NCBI GenBank assembly: GCA_021776075.1
Contig: JAJFGQ010000024.1
Location: 1-55,653, forward strand
From: Alphaproteobacteria bacterium
GTDB lineage: Bacteria; Pseudomonadota; Alphaproteobacteria; Micavibrionales; Micavibrionaceae
Length of the DNA stretch: 55,653 nt
Direction of reading: 5' to 3'
Position numbers and translations under genes: made by a program. Each line of letters opens with the position of its first letter. Positions within the stretch are counted from its first letter, which is position 1. Positions 1-8,762 of this stretch are shown piece by piece. The notes beneath the pieces are model-generated. The model was not told the DNA's origin. It worked only from the letters and a program-made list of their open reading frames with translations, and did not search any database.

Positions 1-9
1 GTCTGTAAG

Positions 10-85
10 TGGTGACCGCGCGGGGGCTCGAACCCCGGACCCTCTGATTAAAAGTCAGATGCTCTACCAACTGAGCTACGCGGTC
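10..85 (-). tRNA. tRNA-Lys (anticodon TTT)
   Basis: On the minus strand the 76 bases fold as a standard tRNA. The acceptor arm GACCGCG pairs with CGCGGTC, the discriminator is A, and CCA is encoded at 10-12. The D arm contains AGCTCAGTTGGTAGAGC, the anticodon loop is CTTTTAA (anticodon TTT, lysine), and the T loop is GTTCGAG. It lies downstream of coaD on the same strand. The spacer between them contains an imperfect palindrome (about 107-134) without a T run. Confidence 0.97.
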
Positions 86-165
86 ACAAAACAGCTATAA
101 TGAACAGCTCCTTCAGATTGCAGCAATCTATGGAGTTGCGCCGCTAACGTCAAGTTTTCTTTGGT

Positions 166-678
166 TTATTTTGAAAATTTTTGCTCAAGGGCTTTCTCCA
201 CAAGGGGTGTGACAACATCCGACACGTCACCACCAAGGCTGTAAATCTCTTTCACAAAGGAAGAAGACACGAATTGCCAGCGATCTGCCGCCATCAGGAA
301 GACCGTTTCAATATCAGGGTCAAGCCGCGCATTCATGCCCGTCATCTGAAATTCAAAATCAAAATCAGACACGGCGCGCAGCCCCCTGAAAATACAGGAA
401 GCCTCCACATCGCGCGCAAAATGAATCAGAAGATTGTTAAAAGTCCGCACTTCGACCACACAGGATTTCTCATGCATATTTCCAATATCCGTCTGGATCA
501 TTGTCAGGCGCTCCTCTGTCGAAAAAAGAGGATTCTTTCGTGGATTGTCAGCCACCGCGACAATCAAATGATCCACCAGTTTACTGGCACGTTTAATCAG
601 GTGCAAATGCCCCTTCGTCACCGGATCGAACGTGCCGGGATAGACGCCGATAATATGTTTGTTTGTTTGTTCACTCAT
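166..678 (-). CDS. coaD: Phosphopantetheine adenylyltransferase (CoaD)
   Basis: This enzyme transfers AMP from ATP to 4'-phosphopantetheine to make dephospho-CoA, the penultimate step of coenzyme A synthesis, in the cytoplasm. The 170-aa length is typical of bacterial CoaD. The nucleotidyltransferase signature GTFDPVTKGH is at residues 15-24 (the T/HxGH motif ends at His24). The conserved RGLRAVSDF lies at about 98-106, and SSSFVKEI at about 138-145 matches the ISSTxVR/K motif. Start: ATG at 678; no strong ribosome-binding site is visible upstream. A long reading frame on the opposite strand across this gene is a shadow. It stands alone, followed by tRNA-Lys. Identity is secure. Confidence 0.97.
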   Translation of the reverse strand: MSEQTNKHIIGVYPGTFDPVTKGHLHLIKRASKLVDHLIVAVADNPRKNPLFSTEERLTMIQTDIGNMHEKSCVVEVRTFNNLLIHFARDVEASCIFRGLRAVSDFDFEFQMTGMNARLDPDIETVFLMAADRWQFVSSSFVKEIYSLGGDVSDVVTPLVEKALEQKFSK

Positions 679-837
679 GATGGAGTTTTAACCGTGAAGA
701 CTTTCATTGTCATCAAAAAACTTATCGCCCGACATGTAAAAACAAAGAAGCAAAGGTTTTTTAAATTATTTACCATATATTTGACATGGGTTGCAAAATT
801 ATGCTACGCAAGGCTTGCAAAACAAAAGGATTGAACA

Positions 838-1188
838 ATGCAAGAAGACACAAGCACGGCATTCAACGCCGAAGCGGATAAAGAAACAAAAACAGAAGCG
901 CTACAAGCGCTTAAAGTGCTTATGAGTAGCTACACCAAACAAAGTGATATTTTAAGTCAGGTTGTTCGCGGCGCCACAAAATACACAAATGGTTCCACTG
1001 ACAAAGTAATGGCAGACAAACTCAAAGAGCATCTTGCACAGCTATCCTGTCATATTCACGTACAATCCCTTATCTGCGCACGACTTGACGGCGTTGATGT
1101 AAGTGGTGTCATGACTGAAATAGAACAATTTATAAATAAAATACACCCGTCGCCTCTTCCTAAAAGCCCTGCTCCCGGCGACAGTTAA
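838..1188 (+). CDS. Small hypothetical protein, cytoplasmic, helical
   Basis: A 116-aa protein that I do not recognise. It has no signal peptide or membrane segment and looks mostly helical, with an acidic N-terminus and a Pro-rich tail (SPLPKSPAPGDS). Two cysteines lie at about residues 70 and 78 in the central helix. The ATG at 838 has a good ribosome-binding site, AAAGGA at 825-830, seven bases upstream. A TTGACA box at 781-786 could be a -35 element; the -10 is unclear (TGCTAC at 802-807 would give a 15-base spacer). It is transcribed divergently from coaD and followed by a palindromic repeat and then a MITE-like element. The short Pro-Ala-Pro-Gly tail resembles that of the AAA+ protein ending at 8748, which may be chance. 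Confidence 0.7.
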   Translation: MQEDTSTAFNAEADKETKTEALQALKVLMSSYTKQSDILSQVVRGATKYTNGSTDKVMADKLKEHLAQLSCHIHVQSLICARLDGVDVSGVMTEIEQFINKIHPSPLPKSPAPGDS

Positions 1189-1189
1189 T

Positions 1190-1232
1190 CGTCATTGGGC
1201 CGTCACCCCGGTGAAGACCGGGATAACGATGG
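1190..1232. repeat. Short intergenic palindrome (REP-like)
   Basis: Just after the stop of the preceding small gene is a GTCA...CACCCCGGTGAAGACCGGG block. It resembles the CCCCGGTCTTCACCGGGG block at about 52888-52905. Both look like pieces of the same family of chromosomal palindromes that ride inside the MITE-like elements of this window. The rest of 1189-1480 is taken up by the MITE at 1281. Confidence 0.45.
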
Positions 1233-1280
1233 GGAGATGTACGATCCCTGAGCGAAATGACCATGTATCTTAATGAGTAA

Positions 1281-1454
1281 TATAGTTATTCCCATTAAGA
1301 ATAAGACATCGTCATGCCCGCTTTATGCGGGCATCCGGAAAAATAAAGTGCGCAGCTGTGCGGCGCTCATAACCAGACCCCCGCCGGTCTTATCCTGCTA
1401 TCGCAGGATCGCGGGGGTAACGATAGTGTCTTATTCTTAATGGGAATAACTATA
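1281..1454. mobile_element. MITE-like element, copy A (174 bp, perfect 28-bp TIRs)
   Basis: Positions 1281-1308 and 1427-1454 are perfect 28-base inverted repeats that begin TATAGTTATTCCC and end ...ACTATA. The core carries two further palindromes: CATGCCCGCTTTATGCGGGCAT, written in two halves at about 1313-1323 and 1324-1334, and a CTGCTATCGCAG stem near 1395-1406 flanked by CCCCCGC...GCGGGGG. There is no coding capacity. Ends of the form TATAG...CTATA with a likely TA target are known from IS630/Tc1-derived MITEs such as neisserial Correia elements; the relation here is inference. A second 174-bp copy with the same core is at 13217-13390. This copy lies between the ends of two convergent genes. 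Confidence 0.85.
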
Positions 1455-1480
1455 GTTCTGTAGACAGGATTATCTGTGAC

Positions 1481-1678
1481 CTACAACCAAGGGGCCTGGC
1501 AAGGAAGAGGGCCGCTTTCATCATCGAAGAGAGAGTTCTTACCCAACTTTTTCTCAAGTGCCGCCACAGTTTTTTTATCTTCTTCGGTTGGTTCAAATCG
1601 GGTTTGCCCAGGCATCACATAGATAGACTTAGGGGCGTTTTCCTTAACATCTTCTTCTTTATTAAAGTCATCCTTCAT
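1481..1678 (-). CDS. Small acidic hypothetical protein downstream of gyrA
   Basis: A 65-aa reading frame starting 22 bases after the gyrA stop on the same strand, so probably co-transcribed with it. The ATG at 1678 is preceded by GGGAGA about eight bases upstream, which supports translation. The product is hydrophilic and charged, with an N-terminal KDDFNKEED stretch, a central PTEEDKKT and a single Cys near the C-terminus. No family is recognised. The 3' end runs to within 27 bases of the MITE at 1281-1454, so the C-terminus could have been altered by that insertion. Moderate confidence that it is translated. Confidence 0.55.
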   Translation of the reverse strand: MKDDFNKEEDVKENAPKSIYVMPGQTRFEPTEEDKKTVAALEKKLGKNSLFDDESGPLPCQAPWL

Positions 1679-1700
1679 TGCCGTTCTCCCGTTATAAAAA

Positions 1701-4370
1701 CTATTCCTCGTCAGGCGCTTCTGACTCAGGTGTTTCCGGCTCAGATGCTTCCTCTACTTCAGCTACAGCCGCCAATACATCCGTTTCATCCTGCACTATA
1801 TCGCCCTCATCGCCGTCCTCTTCTTCATCGTCGTCGATGAGCCATGCGACAGAGACAACTTTCTCATCGCCGGAGACCTTAAAGAGCGTTACGCCCTGCG
1901 CACTGCGCCCGGTAAAGCGTACATTGACAACAGGAATACGGATAAGCTGCCCGGCATCGGAAACCAGCATGACCTGATGCTCGTCCGTCACAGGGAAAGT
2001 GGCAACAACCTCGCCGGTCTTTTCCGTCACAGACATATTGATAACGCCCTGCCCACCACGCCCGATAATACGGTATTCACTGGCATAGGTACGTTTTCCG
2101 AAACCGTTTTCGGAGACACAAAGCATCGCCTGCCCCTTATCGCCTTCGGCTTCACGTTTCAGGATCGACATAGAAATCACTTCATCGCCCTTGGCCAGTT
2201 TAATGCCGCGAACACCGGTTGAGGAACGCCCGGCAAAGACCCGGACATTGGTCACAGGGAAACGAATAGCCTTCCCTTTCCGCGCCGCAAGGAATATGTC
2301 TTCATCTTCCTTGCATATCTTCACGGAAACAAGGCTTTCACCTTCACCCAACTTCATGGCAATCAGGCCGTTAGAGCGGATATTCTTAAAGTCTGTCAGC
2401 TTGTTCCGCCGCACCGAACCGTGGGAGGTCGCCAGCATAATATCCAGTTCTTCCCAGATATCTTCGTTCTCCGGCAAACGCATATAGACGGAAACATTCT
2501 CGCCCTCTTCCAGCGGTAAAAGGTTAATCATGGCCTTACCCCGCGCCTGCGGCGAACTCAGAGGCAATTGCCAGACTTTCATTTTGTGAACAATACCCCG
2601 ACTGGTAAAGAACAGAATCGGTGTGTGCGTGCTCGCCACGAACATATCGGAGACAAAATCCTCGTCTTTCAATGCCGTACCTGAACGGCCTTTGCCGCCC
2701 CGTTTTTGCGCCCGGTAAACATCCAGAGGCACGCGCTTCACGTAACCGCCATTTGTTACGGTGACGACCATATCTTCGCGCTGGATCAGCTCTTCAATAT
2801 CCTGCTCGAATTCAGACTCGATCAGCTCGGTCCGACGCGGCGTTGCAAATTTATCTTTAATTTCAGTCAGTTCTTCGCGGAGAATTTCCAACAACTTCTC
2901 ACGACTGCCCAAAATAGCGAGGTATTCAGCGATTTTGTCGGTGATTTCTCTCAATTCATCACCGATTTTATCGCGCTCAAGGCCTGTTAAACGATGCAGG
3001 CGTAAATCGAGGATGGCCTTGGCCTGAACCTCTGATAATTGATAGTTTCCGTCTTTATCCAAAGGATAGTCAGGATCATCGATCAGATCAATGAGAGGCC
3101 CTATGCTTTCAGTAGACCAGGCCGTCTCCAGCAACCGTTCCTTGGCCATAGCAGGGTCTTTGGCCGTACGGATCAGTTTGATGATTTCATCAATATTGAC
3201 CACAGCCACAGCCAGTCCGACTAAAATATGAGCGCGGTCACGAGCCTTCCCCAACTCAAAAATCGTACGGCGCGTAATAACCTCTTCCCGAAACTCAATA
3301 AAGGCCGCAATAAAGTCCCGCAGCACAAGAATTCCCGGACGACCATGACGAAGAGCCACCAAATTGCAGCCAAAGCTTGTCTGTAGCGCCGTATGTTTGA
3401 AAAGCTGGTTCAGAACGACATCGGCATTGGTCCCGCGTTTTAATTCAATCACCATCCGCACACCGTCACGGTCAGATTCATCACGGATTTCAGCAATACC
3501 TTCGACAATCTTTTCGCGCCCGATCTCACCCAAACGTTCCAATAAGCGACCCTTATTCACCTGATAGGGCACTTCATGAACGATGATCGCTTCGCGTTTC
3601 TCCCGTATATCCTCAAAAGAGGTTTTCGCCCGCATCATCACGGAACCATTGCCCGTGTGATAGGCTTTGTGAATACCGTTACGACCCAGAATATAACCAC
3701 CCGTCGGAAAATCCGGGCCGGGAATTATTTCCATCAAGGCATCAGTCGTAATGTCCGAATCATTAACGTAGGCATGACAGGCATCAATTACTTCACCCAG
3801 ATTATGCGGTGGAATATTCGTCGCCATACCCACAGCGATTCCGCCCGCGCCGTTGACCAGTAAATTGGGAATCCGAGCCGGCAAGACTTCCGGCTCCATC
3901 GTTGATTCATCATAGTTCGGACGAAAATTAACCGTATCCTTATCTATATCGTCCAGAAGCGCTTCCGCCGATTTAGCCAGCCGGGCTTCCGTGTAACGCA
4001 TAGCAGCAGGCGGATCGCCATCCATAGAACCAAAGTTCCCCTGCCCGTCAATCAAGGGCAGGCGCAAGCTAAAATCCTGCGCCATACGCACCAAAGCCTC
4101 GTAAATCGCCGAATCGCCATGGGGGTGGTATTTACCCATGACATCACCGACGATCCGGGCTGACTTTTTATAAGACTTATCCGATGTATAGCCACCTTCC
4201 CGCATCGCATAAAAAATGCGCCTGTGAACAGGTTTCAAACCGTCACGAACATCGGGCAAAGCCCGACTGACGATCACGCTCATCGCATAATCGAGATATG
4301 ACTTCTTCATCTCCTCTTCAAGAGAGATCGTCGGAAAAGTTTCTTCTTCAAAAGACGTGGAATCAGTCAT
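1701..4370 (-). CDS. gyrA: DNA gyrase subunit A
   Basis: GyrA is the DNA-cleaving subunit of the A2B2 type II topoisomerase that introduces negative supercoils. It has 889 aa. The catalytic tyrosine is Tyr126 in AAMRYTEAR. The quinolone-determining region reads [15 protein letters not shown] with Ser at residue 87 (equivalent to E. coli Ser83) and Glu at 91 (equivalent to Asp87), the wild-type-like state common in alphaproteobacteria. The GyrA box [10 protein letters not shown] separates it from ParC. The last 40 residues are strongly acidic ([12 protein letters not shown]), as in other GyrA tails. Start: ATG at 4370. A sigma-70-type promoter lies at 4407-4434. A small ORF follows at 1678. 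Confidence 0.98.
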   Translation of the reverse strand: MTDSTSFEEETFPTISLEEEMKKSYLDYAMSVIVSRALPDVRDGLKPVHRRIFYAMREGGYTSDKSYKKSARIVGDVMGKYHPHGDSAIYEALVRMAQDFSLRLPLIDGQGNFGSMDGDPPAAMRYTEARLAKSAEALLDDIDKDTVNFRPNYDESTMEPEVLPARIPNLLVNGAGGIAVGMATNIPPHNLGEVIDACHAYVNDSDITTDALMEIIPGPDFPTGGYILGRNGIHKAYHTGNGSVMMRAKTSFEDIREKREAIIVHEVPYQVNKGRLLERLGEIGREKIVEGIAEIRDESDRDGVRMVIELKRGTNADVVLNQLFKHTALQTSFGCNLVALRHGRPGILVLRDFIAAFIEFREEVITRRTIFELGKARDRAHILVGLAVAVVNIDEIIKLIRTAKDPAMAKERLLETAWSTESIGPLIDLIDDPDYPLDKDGNYQLSEVQAKAILDLRLHRLTGLERDKIGDELREITDKIAEYLAILGSREKLLEILREELTEIKDKFATPRRTELIESEFEQDIEELIQREDMVVTVTNGGYVKRVPLDVYRAQKRGGKGRSGTALKDEDFVSDMFVASTHTPILFFTSRGIVHKMKVWQLPLSSPQARGKAMINLLPLEEGENVSVYMRLPENEDIWEELDIMLATSHGSVRRNKLTDFKNIRSNGLIAMKLGEGESLVSVKICKEDEDIFLAARKGKAIRFPVTNVRVFAGRSSTGVRGIKLAKGDEVISMSILKREAEGDKGQAMLCVSENGFGKRTYASEYRIIGRGGQGVINMSVTEKTGEVVATFPVTDEHQVMLVSDAGQLIRIPVVNVRFTGRSAQGVTLFKVSGDEKVVSVAWLIDDDEEEDGDEGDIVQDETDVLAAVAEVEEASEPETPESEAPDEE

Positions 4371-4406
4371 TTTTTGCTATATCTCGATTTTATTAAAGGC
4401 AACCGC

Positions 4407-4434
4407 ATATTAGTAGCAGGGTTCTCTCCTGCAA
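4407..4434 (-). promoter_or_regulatory. Probable sigma-70 promoter of gyrA, with internal palindrome
   Basis: Read on the minus strand, TTGCAG (4434-4429) is separated by 16 bases from TAATAT (4412-4407), and gyrA starts at 4370. The spacer region holds an inverted repeat, GCAGG-N7-CCTGC (4416-4420 and 4428-4432), which overlaps the -35 element. It could be an operator or a supercoiling-sensitive element. The assignment rests on consensus match and position only. Confidence 0.5.
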
Positions 4435-4510
4435 ACAATTAAAAACGGCAAAAACGCTCGGGTTTTCGGGGGGTATTAGAGGGCGTCGCTATGGGTTATG
4501 GCGGCAGCCT

Positions 4511-4960
4511 CTAAGGTTTAATCTCTGACTTACCTATACGGGCTTCCATAAGGGCCTTATCGAGCATTTTAACGATCTCCGGCTGTATCATACCCTGATA
4601 AATCACCAGCTTTTTGGATATGGATTGCGCCTCATCCGAGCCAAAATAATCAACCATCCTTTTCAATTCAGCTTCCGTAAAAATTTCGACCATAGCGTCA
4701 ACGGAAACGGTCTCAAGCTTTTTATCATCGACAGAGCTTAATATATTTTTTGTGAGTGCTTTCCTGTCTTTTTCCGGTAGTTTTCCAGCGATCTTATCCA
4801 CCGCCGACTCTAACTGCTGCCGCAAAGGACGAATTTCATTCATTTGTTCTGCCAAAGCCTGCCTTGACTCTATAGAGGGGTCATCCGCAGATTGCGCAAA
4901 AACGTTCCCCGCTCCAGCAAAGGCAAAAAACAAAAAAGACAGTAGGATTAAGTGTTTCAC
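4511..4960 (-). CDS. DUF2059 domain secreted protein
   Basis: A 149-aa protein with a clear Sec signal peptide (MKHLILLSFLFFAFAGAGNVFAQ, residues 1-23 in two pieces: basic start, hydrophobic core, AQ cleavage region). It is probably periplasmic. The C-terminal half, with FTEAELKRMVDYFGSDEAQS (about 90-109) and a following amphipathic helix ending in a Met/Ile-rich stretch, has the pattern of DUF2059 proteins. In that family, FTxxELxxlxxFYxSpxGq is the hallmark. The family's function is not established. It lies 32 bases downstream of ssb on the same strand and could share its transcript. Start: ATG at 4960. Confidence 0.75.
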   Translation of the reverse strand: MKHLILLSFLFFAFAGAGNVFAQSADDPSIESRQALAEQMNEIRPLRQQLESAVDKIAGKLPEKDRKALTKNILSSVDDKKLETVSVDAMVEIFTEAELKRMVDYFGSDEAQSISKKLVIYQGMIQPEIVKMLDKALMEARIGKSEIKP

Positions 4961-4992
4961 TACAAGATTTCCTCTTTAATCTGAATCAGGCT

Positions 4993-5496
4993 TTAAAATG
5001 GAATTTCGTCTTCCATATCATCAACAGGTGGTGCGGACGCAGCAGCAGGTTGCGCCTGACCTCCTCCGCCTTGCGGAATCGCAGCAGGCTGCGACTGATC
5101 ATAAGATTGACCGCCATTATCGTTAAAAGCCGGCGCACCATCACCTTTTGAATCCAGCATGGTTAACTCTCCCCGGTAGGGACGCAGGACAACTTCCGTT
5201 GTATATTTCTCAACACCACTATTGTCAGTCCATTTGCGGGTTTCCAGCTGGCCTTCCAGATATACTTTTGATCCTTTACGCAGATACCGCTCGGCGACAT
5301 CAACGAGATGCTTGTTGAAAATCGAAACACGATGCCACTCTGTGCGCTCTTTGCGCTCACCGGTACTTTTATCTTTCCAGTTCTCCGACGTCGCAACAGA
5401 TAAATTCGCAACTTTATCCCCGGATTGCATGCTTCGCACTTCCGGATCCTTGCCCAAATTCCCTACAAGAATAACCTTATTAACACTACCGGCCAC
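4993..5496 (-). CDS. ssb: Single-stranded DNA-binding protein
   Basis: SSB coats single-stranded DNA in replication, recombination and repair and recruits partners through its C-terminal tip. It has 167 aa. The N-terminal OB fold begins [18 protein letters not shown] and contains [17 protein letters not shown] Gln/Gly/Ala-rich linker follows from about 120, and the tip DDMEDEIPF matches the canonical acidic SSB tail. The start is GTG at 5496, preceded by GGGGAG seven bases upstream. A strong sigma-70-type promoter is at 5536-5563. No GTTC-N7-GTTC SOS box was found upstream, unlike at recA. Confidence 0.97.
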   Translation of the reverse strand: MAGSVNKVILVGNLGKDPEVRSMQSGDKVANLSVATSENWKDKSTGERKERTEWHRVSIFNKHLVDVAERYLRKGSKVYLEGQLETRKWTDNSGVEKYTTEVVLRPYRGELTMLDSKGDGAPAFNDNGGQSYDQSQPAAIPQGGGGQAQPAAASAPPVDDMEDEIPF

Positions 5497-5535
5497 GGTC
5501 TTTCTCCCCTTTTCCCAATGTGATTAAGTGCGCCC

Positions 5536-5563
5536 ACTATAGAGAAGTTTATCGCCTTGTAAA
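5536..5563 (-). promoter_or_regulatory. Sigma-70-type promoter of ssb
   Basis: On the minus strand, TTTACA (5563-5558), a 16-base spacer and TATAGT (5541-5536) lie 40 bases upstream of the ssb start. An imperfect hairpin, CCTTGT...ACAAGG, overlaps the -35 side (5555-5577). This is one of the best consensus matches in the window. Confidence 0.65.
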
Positions 5564-5669
5564 CGGCCAAAACAAGGCCTTCCCCAAAGAAAAACACAAA
5601 TATTTTTTATTACGTAAAACTTTATCTATTCTTCAGACAGATTTTACTCTGCTATGAGACAATGGAGGC

Positions 5670-5957
5670 ATGGCAAAGTTCATGGCAGAAACAGTTATAC
5701 TGATCTTTATCCTGATGCAGATCACAACACTGGCATCACAGACAAGGCACGACAATAGCGATTCCGCTCATCAACAACTGACACTAAGCAGCAACAGTCC
5801 AGACATCTATGCTCTGGCGACACATATTACAGACCGCAATGTCCTTGAAAAACTTGCAGAACAGGAAGCACAGCGCATCATAGCCACAGGTGATATTGCA
5901 TCTCTACAAACTCTCATCGAGCAAAACAGCACCCTCTTCGGACTCATGAGCTACTAA
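5670..5957 (+). CDS. Small hypothetical protein with N-terminal hydrophobic segment
   Basis: A 95-aa protein that I do not recognise. It begins with a hydrophobic stretch (ETVILIFILMQITTLAS, about residues 6-22), either a signal peptide or a membrane anchor. The remainder is polar and helical. The start is uncertain. A strong GGAGG at 5664-5668 is only one base from the ATG at 5670 but 13 bases from the in-frame ATG at 5682, neither of which is ideal. It is divergent from ssb and upstream of the AAA+ ATPase gene, with 220 bases between, so it is probably a separate unit. Confidence 0.55.
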   Translation: MAKFMAETVILIFILMQITTLASQTRHDNSDSAHQQLTLSSNSPDIYALATHITDRNVLEKLAEQEAQRIIATGDIASLQTLIEQNSTLFGLMSY

Positions 5958-6060
5958 GTTCTAATATCTAATTATTCCCTATTTTTTGTTTCTTTTCATA
6001 ATTATTGACCAGTGCACACATTCTGTGCTAAACAATATATGCTGGCTTGCCGCGTACGAA

Positions 6061-6123
6061 ATACTGTTAAGCCGCCAAAATACTATTAAGCTGCTTGAAA
6101 GAATTTTTTATTTTTGCTCTAAT
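6061..6123 (+). promoter_or_regulatory. Promoter of the ClpA-like gene with upstream direct repeats
   Basis: TTGAAA (6095-6100), a 17-base spacer and TCTAAT (6118-6123) form a good sigma-70-type promoter 54 bases before the start codon. Immediately upstream are two near-identical 12-base direct repeats, ATACTGTTAAGC (6061-6072) and ATACTATTAAGC (6080-6091). They are set 19 bases apart, and the second ends three bases before the -35 box. This is the geometry expected for an activator site. The regulator is unknown. Confidence 0.5.
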
Positions 6124-6177
6124 CTGAAATAGAGAATGATTCAAAAAAAAGAAAAACTAAAATAGGGAGTAATTATA

Positions 6178-8748
6178 ATGTCTGACAATATGAAGAAAGA
6201 TTTCCATACGGCCGTCCATAATGCGCTATCAGAATTTGTCAATATGGTCAGAATCATTTCCAGCAATGAAGACATTCAACAAGCTTACCAAAATGCTCCC
6301 AAAGAAATTCTGCAAGGCCGCACGTTCCTGGAAATGACCATGGATGATGCCATGGAGGTCTTTGAATGGGTCATGAGAGATGCGCCCGACAATACAATTC
6401 CAACTGAATTTTACATGAAGCTCATGACATACCGGGACAACCAGCCTGTTACAGAAGCTGAAGCACAACAAAAAATGGCAGTCGGCCTACCCTCGAAAAG
6501 AAACGCCGGCAATAACTTACCTCAAGATGTTGTCGTGCCTGACTTTATGCAGATCGTCATGATGAGCGACACACCGCCAAACCTTCTGGAAACATTTAGA
6601 CAAAACTGGAACAACATCATCCACGCTTTCGGTGACCTCCTAAAATCCGACAATGCCCACAAAGCATCAGATATGGCCGAAACCTTTACAGAGAATCTGA
6701 GACTACAAATCCAGAGCCGTATGGCACAGCAAAAACAAAACCAGGAAGCCTTTGCCCAACTGGGTGGACAGAGTGATCCAGACGGTCAAGCACAGCAACA
6801 CACGGGAAAAACAAAAGAAACAAGCACTCCGCCAACCAATGATAAAAAACTGAACACCCTGCTGGAAAGCTACGGTGTTGATCTGACCGAAGCCGCCAAA
6901 AAAGGTGAGATACGTGAGGTTATTGGACGGGATGATGAAATCAGAAGCATCACCGCTGCCATTCTTCAAAAAGACACGCCCTATGCTATGTCTATCGGAT
7001 CGCTGGGAACCGGCAAATCTTCTGTTACAGCAGGGGTCGCTCAGAATATTGCCCGGGGCAACGTGCCGAAACAATTAAAAGATGCCCGCCTCATTCACCT
7101 GAAACTGGGCGCCATGAAAGCTGCATCGGGTCAGGGACAAACAAAAAACCCACTAACAGGGGACCAACAGGTCGTTGATCTGTTTAACAATAATCTGTTT
7201 TATATCCTGACAAAAGTCGCAGAACACAACGCTCAGGGTGGGCCGCAAATTATTCTGAATGTGGATGAATTGGAACAAATGGGCGGAAGGGCTCTGGCTT
7301 TCTTTCAGGCCAAAGACATTATGAAAGCCGTCATGGAAGATACAAGCCATCTGCGTCTTATCGGTGAAATCACAGACGAAGGACTGGAGGCCGTCAAAAA
7401 AGAAGCCCCGGCCTTTATCATTGATTTTGAAGAAATTGATATTGCCCCTCTGGAGCGCAAAACAACATTTTCAATTCTAAAGAATGAGGCCGCAAAGCAC
7501 ACGCAGGAAAGCGGCATCACCATTTCCGATGAATTGCTGGACGAAACAATAAGAATGACAACAGACCATATGCGCAGCCATGCACAGCCGGGAATTTCGC
7601 TTAAAATCATAAATAGCGCTGTAGCATTGGCCGTTACAGACAGAAAAAGCGCCTTGGAAGAAAGCAACATCACTGAATCGATTGCCAACATCACCAAGCT
7701 CAACAAAGAGTTTGTCGGAAGCGAAATGGATGACCGCATTATAAATCTTGATGATAATTTACTGACACGTATCTATGGGCAGGATCACGCAATCAAAGCC
7801 GTGACAAGTGCCCTTAAAAGGGGAACAACGGGCCTGCATGACGGAAAAAGACCCATGGGTGTCTTTTTGGAAATCGGCGCAACCGGCGTCGGCAAAACAG
7901 AACTCGCCAAACAACTGGCTCATTTCCTTTTTGGTGATGAAGACTCCCTCATAAAGCTTGATATGGGGAACTATTCCGAAAAACATCAAGTTTCAAGAAT
8001 AACGGGCGCGCCTCCGGGTTATGTCGGCTTTGAACAGCCCGGTGAACTGGATGCCGTTAGAAAAAACCCATACTCTGTCGTGCTGTTTGATGAAATAGAA
8101 AAAGCGCACCCTGACATACAAAATGTTTTACTGAGCATCATGGATGAGGGGATCTTGAAAACAAGCGACGGCAAAAAAATTGATTTCAGAAACACTGTCG
8201 TCCTGATGAGTAGTAACGCCGGCGCCAAGGATGCCGCCATGAAACGTGACAAAAATACTTTGGGTTTCGCACCGGAAGAAGAAAAGGGCAAAACCCAGAA
8301 TATTCAAGCTGAGAATGCTGTTCTTGACGCTTTGAAAGCAAAATTCACACCTGAGTTTTTGAACAGGCTAGAGATTCTTAATTTCAAATCTCTGGATCAG
8401 GGTGTGATCAAAAAAATAGCGCTGAAAAAGATTAATGAAGTGTCCGACAGGCTGCGCAACCAATATAAAAATATCAACCTCGTCGTTACTAAAGAAGCCA
8501 TGGACCATCTGGTTACAGCAGGATACGATCCGGCCTTTGGTGCTCGTCCGATGAACCGCACGATTCAAAAACATATCGAAGACCCTCTTTCAAACTGGAT
8601 TATCAAGAATAAAAACGCTATTGGAAATGCTGCAAACTCGTTTAACATTGAGGTGCAGGGCCAAGGTGATGACGTGGATGATCTGCACTTTGCGGTTACC
8701 AAGACGAAGAAACCGGCGCCCGGCAACTCTCCGGCACCCGGCGCCTAG
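6178..8748 (+). CDS. Divergent ClpA-like double AAA+ ATPase
   Basis: An 856-aa protein of the Clp/Hsp100 class, predicted to unfold protein substrates with ATP. The N-terminal ~230 residues show no recognisable Clp N-domain repeats; they are acidic and helical and end in a Gln/Thr-rich linker. The first AAA+ module has GSLGTGKS at 274-281 (a variant Walker A) and a weak Walker B, NVDELEQ, at about 361-367. The second is canonical: Walker A GATGVGKT at 567-574, Walker B LFDEIEK at about 636-642, substrate-loop GYVGFE and sensor-2 region GARPMNR. LGF at residues 695-697 sits where ClpA, ClpX and ClpC carry the ClpP-docking IGF/IGL loop, so partnership with a peptidase is plausible (inference). 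The ClpB coiled-coil insert is absent. No clpP or clpS is nearby. GGGAG lies eight bases before the ATG. Housekeeping ClpA seems unlikely given the replaced N-domain. Confidence 0.85.
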   Translation: MSDNMKKDFHTAVHNALSEFVNMVRIISSNEDIQQAYQNAPKEILQGRTFLEMTMDDAMEVFEWVMRDAPDNTIPTEFYMKLMTYRDNQPVTEAEAQQKMAVGLPSKRNAGNNLPQDVVVPDFMQIVMMSDTPPNLLETFRQNWNNIIHAFGDLLKSDNAHKASDMAETFTENLRLQIQSRMAQQKQNQEAFAQLGGQSDPDGQAQQHTGKTKETSTPPTNDKKLNTLLESYGVDLTEAAKKGEIREVIGRDDEIRSITAAILQKDTPYAMSIGSLGTGKSSVTAGVAQNIARGNVPKQLKDARLIHLKLGAMKAASGQGQTKNPLTGDQQVVDLFNNNLFYILTKVAEHNAQGGPQIILNVDELEQMGGRALAFFQAKDIMKAVMEDTSHLRLIGEITDEGLEAVKKEAPAFIIDFEEIDIAPLERKTTFSILKNEAAKHTQESGITISDELLDETIRMTTDHMRSHAQPGISLKIINSAVALAVTDRKSALEESNITESIANITKLNKEFVGSEMDDRIINLDDNLLTRIYGQDHAIKAVTSALKRGTTGLHDGKRPMGVFLEIGATGVGKTELAKQLAHFLFGDEDSLIKLDMGNYSEKHQVSRITGAPPGYVGFEQPGELDAVRKNPYSVVLFDEIEKAHPDIQNVLLSIMDEGILKTSDGKKIDFRNTVVLMSSNAGAKDAAMKRDKNTLGFAPEEEKGKTQNIQAENAVLDALKAKFTPEFLNRLEILNFKSLDQGVIKKIALKKINEVSDRLRNQYKNINLVVTKEAMDHLVTAGYDPAFGARPMNRTIQKHIEDPLSNWIIKNKNAIGNAANSFNIEVQGQGDDVDDLHFAVTKTKKPAPGNSPAPGA

Positions 8749-8762
8749 TCTCGACCGTAAAA

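Noticed and set aside
181-834. A 217-codon frame on the plus strand opposite coaD
   Set aside because: It lies antisense to a clear coaD gene, has no ribosome-binding site and no domain-like composition.
1281-1454. Considered a CRISPR or tandem repeat locus
   Set aside because: The repeats are inverted and single-copy at each site, without regular spacers.
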